A DNA stretch of 64,000 nt from Aquirhabdus parva (lineage in GTDB: Bacteria > Pseudomonadota > Gammaproteobacteria > Pseudomonadales > Moraxellaceae): the NCBI RefSeq assembly GCF_003351745.1, contig NZ_CP031222.1:248001-312000 (forward strand). The letters run 5' to 3'. Below, one piece after another: positions 63,219 through 64,000 of the stretch (position 1 is its first letter; each line of letters begins with the position of its first letter). The notes beneath the pieces are model-generated. The model ran no database searches. It was given only the letters and a program-made list of their open reading frames with translations, and was not told the origin of the DNA. The position numbers and the translations under genes were made by a program.

Positions 63219-64000
63219 TCAATGACGGTGATATTGGTTGATGCAACTCAATATGGCGCCGATTTTATCGAGGCATTCTTGGTATTCGGCATCCATTTGG
63301 GATGCGACAGTGATTCCTCCGCCTGCCCAAGCGACCAGTTCATCATGATTCTTTTGTAGTGTGCGTATAAGAATGTTGAACTGGCCTGAGCCGTCATGAT
63401 TTAGATAGCCAAACGACCCACAGTACGCTCCTCGGGGTCTTGCTTCAAGCTCAGCAATAATCTCCATGGCACGTTTTTTGGGTGCACCCGTAATGGATCC
63501 ACCGGGGAGCGCATCTATAAGAACATCTAATGGTGATATGCCCGGCTCTAATTGCGCCCGTACTTCACTCACTAAATGATGAACCTGCGCGAAACTTTCG
63601 ATCTCAAAGAGTACAGGAACCTTGACTGACCCTACGATGGCATGACGGCTTAAATCATTCCGCAGCAAATCAACGATCATCAGGTTCTCACTTTGGTCCT
63701 TCTCTGAATCTAAGAGCTTATTCTTAAGTGCCCTGTCCGTGAGTGGGTCCGCAGAACGCGGCAAAGTGCCTTTAATGGGGCGGGTGATTACGTTATTGCC
63801 TTCTTGGCTTGACGTCTGCCCTGTAAAGGCTAAAAACAGTTCTGGTGAGCAGCTTAATAATTCATGCGCGCCAACTCGCATATAACCTGCATAAGGGGCT
63901 TGCGTGAGTTCAAGTAGATTATCTAAGGCGTCGAGCAGGCTTCCAGAGACTTCTGCTATAAAAGGCTGCGTGAGATTGACTTGGTAACAATCCCCAGCAT
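63219..64000 (-). CDS. pabB: Aminodeoxychorismate synthase component I, partial
   Basis: The reading frame runs through the right edge; about 260 C-terminal residues are visible, starting in GDCYQVNLTQPF. Chorismate-binding motifs: SCSPELFLAF, TRPIKGTLPR, ENLMIVDLLRNDLSR, PGGSITGAPKKRAMEII and YCGSFGYL. The GAPK form and the CYQVNLTQ opening favour PabB (folate pathway) over TrpE. Catalyses chorismate + glutamine-derived ammonia to aminodeoxychorismate with PabA. An ATG at 63881 exists but is internal. Confidence 0.9.
   Translation of the reverse strand, partial: AGDCYQVNLTQPFIAEVSGSLLDALDNLLELTQAPYAGYMRVGAHELLSCSPELFLAFTGQTSSQEGNNVITRPIKGTLPRSADPLTDRALKNKLLDSEKDQSENLMIVDLLRNDLSRHAIVGSVKVPVLFEIESFAQVHHLVSEVRAQLEPGISPLDVLIDALPGGSITGAPKKRAMEIIAELEARPRGAYCGSFGYLNHDGSGQFNILIRTLQKNHDELVAWAGGGITVASQMDAEYQECLDKIGAILSCINQYHRH

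Overview
The window reads as a chromosomal segment of a gammaproteobacterium, most likely a Moraxellaceae member close to Acinetobacter. The reasons are gene content and order: a CrbS/CrbR-type regulator beside acs, rpsO-pnp, a hom / lipoprotein-dsbC / xerD block, feoA-feoB with a small Cys-rich third gene, a TatT / TRAP / rhombosortase cluster, and a UmuD-like protein with an N-terminal extension like that of Acinetobacter UmuDAb. This placement comes from remembered synteny, not from a search.

Layout. 1-6.5 kb: the end of a hybrid histidine kinase, its LuxR-type response regulator overlapping acs, then a SAM methyltransferase, a phytanoyl-CoA-dioxygenase-like protein and a small membrane protein. 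6.7-9.7 kb: rpsO and pnp. 9.8-15.6 kb: a TRAP-type uptake cluster (TatT-like lipoprotein, periplasmic binding protein, rhombosortase, fused TRAP permease). 15.8-22.7 kb: EamA exporter, coiled-coil membrane protein, YheV-like zinc ribbon, oligopeptidase A and RNase R, all on the minus strand. 22.9-25.5 kb: tRNA-Leu(CAG), a fimbrial gene remnant, an AI-2E-type permease, a small lipoprotein, tRNA-Ser(GCU) and tRNA-Arg(ACG). 25.6-34.2 kb: an RND pump with adaptor and divergent TetR regulator, a secreted NUC-family nuclease, the Kup potassium transporter and tRNA-Ser(GGA).

34.2-45.1 kb is a visibly A+T-rich accessory island directly downstream of tRNA-Ser(GGA). It carries a minus-strand three-gene operon that I read as the phosphorothioate modification genes sspB (DUF4007), sspC (large P-loop ATPase) and sspD (PP-loop PAPS-reductase-like). 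Converging on it is a translationally coupled pair: a protein with two separate GHKL ATPase modules and a partner with a receiver-like domain. The usual effector SspE and the cysteine desulfurase SspA are not in the window, so this pair occupies the effector position and is the best candidate here for an undescribed system. A UmuD/LexA-type self-cleaving protein with a large dyad at its start codon sits at the right end.

45.2-55.2 kb: a second tripartite RND pump (outer-membrane factor, adaptor, MdtB/C-like RND) followed by its own OmpR-type regulator and histidine kinase, then an ABC exporter. 55.2-57.1 kb: small genes, including a 46-residue Lys-rich protein, an LprI-like protein, and a candidate small RNA with its own promoter and terminator. 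57.1-64 kb: hom, lipoprotein dsbC, xerD, Fur-controlled feoAB with a third gene, and a truncated pabB at the window edge.
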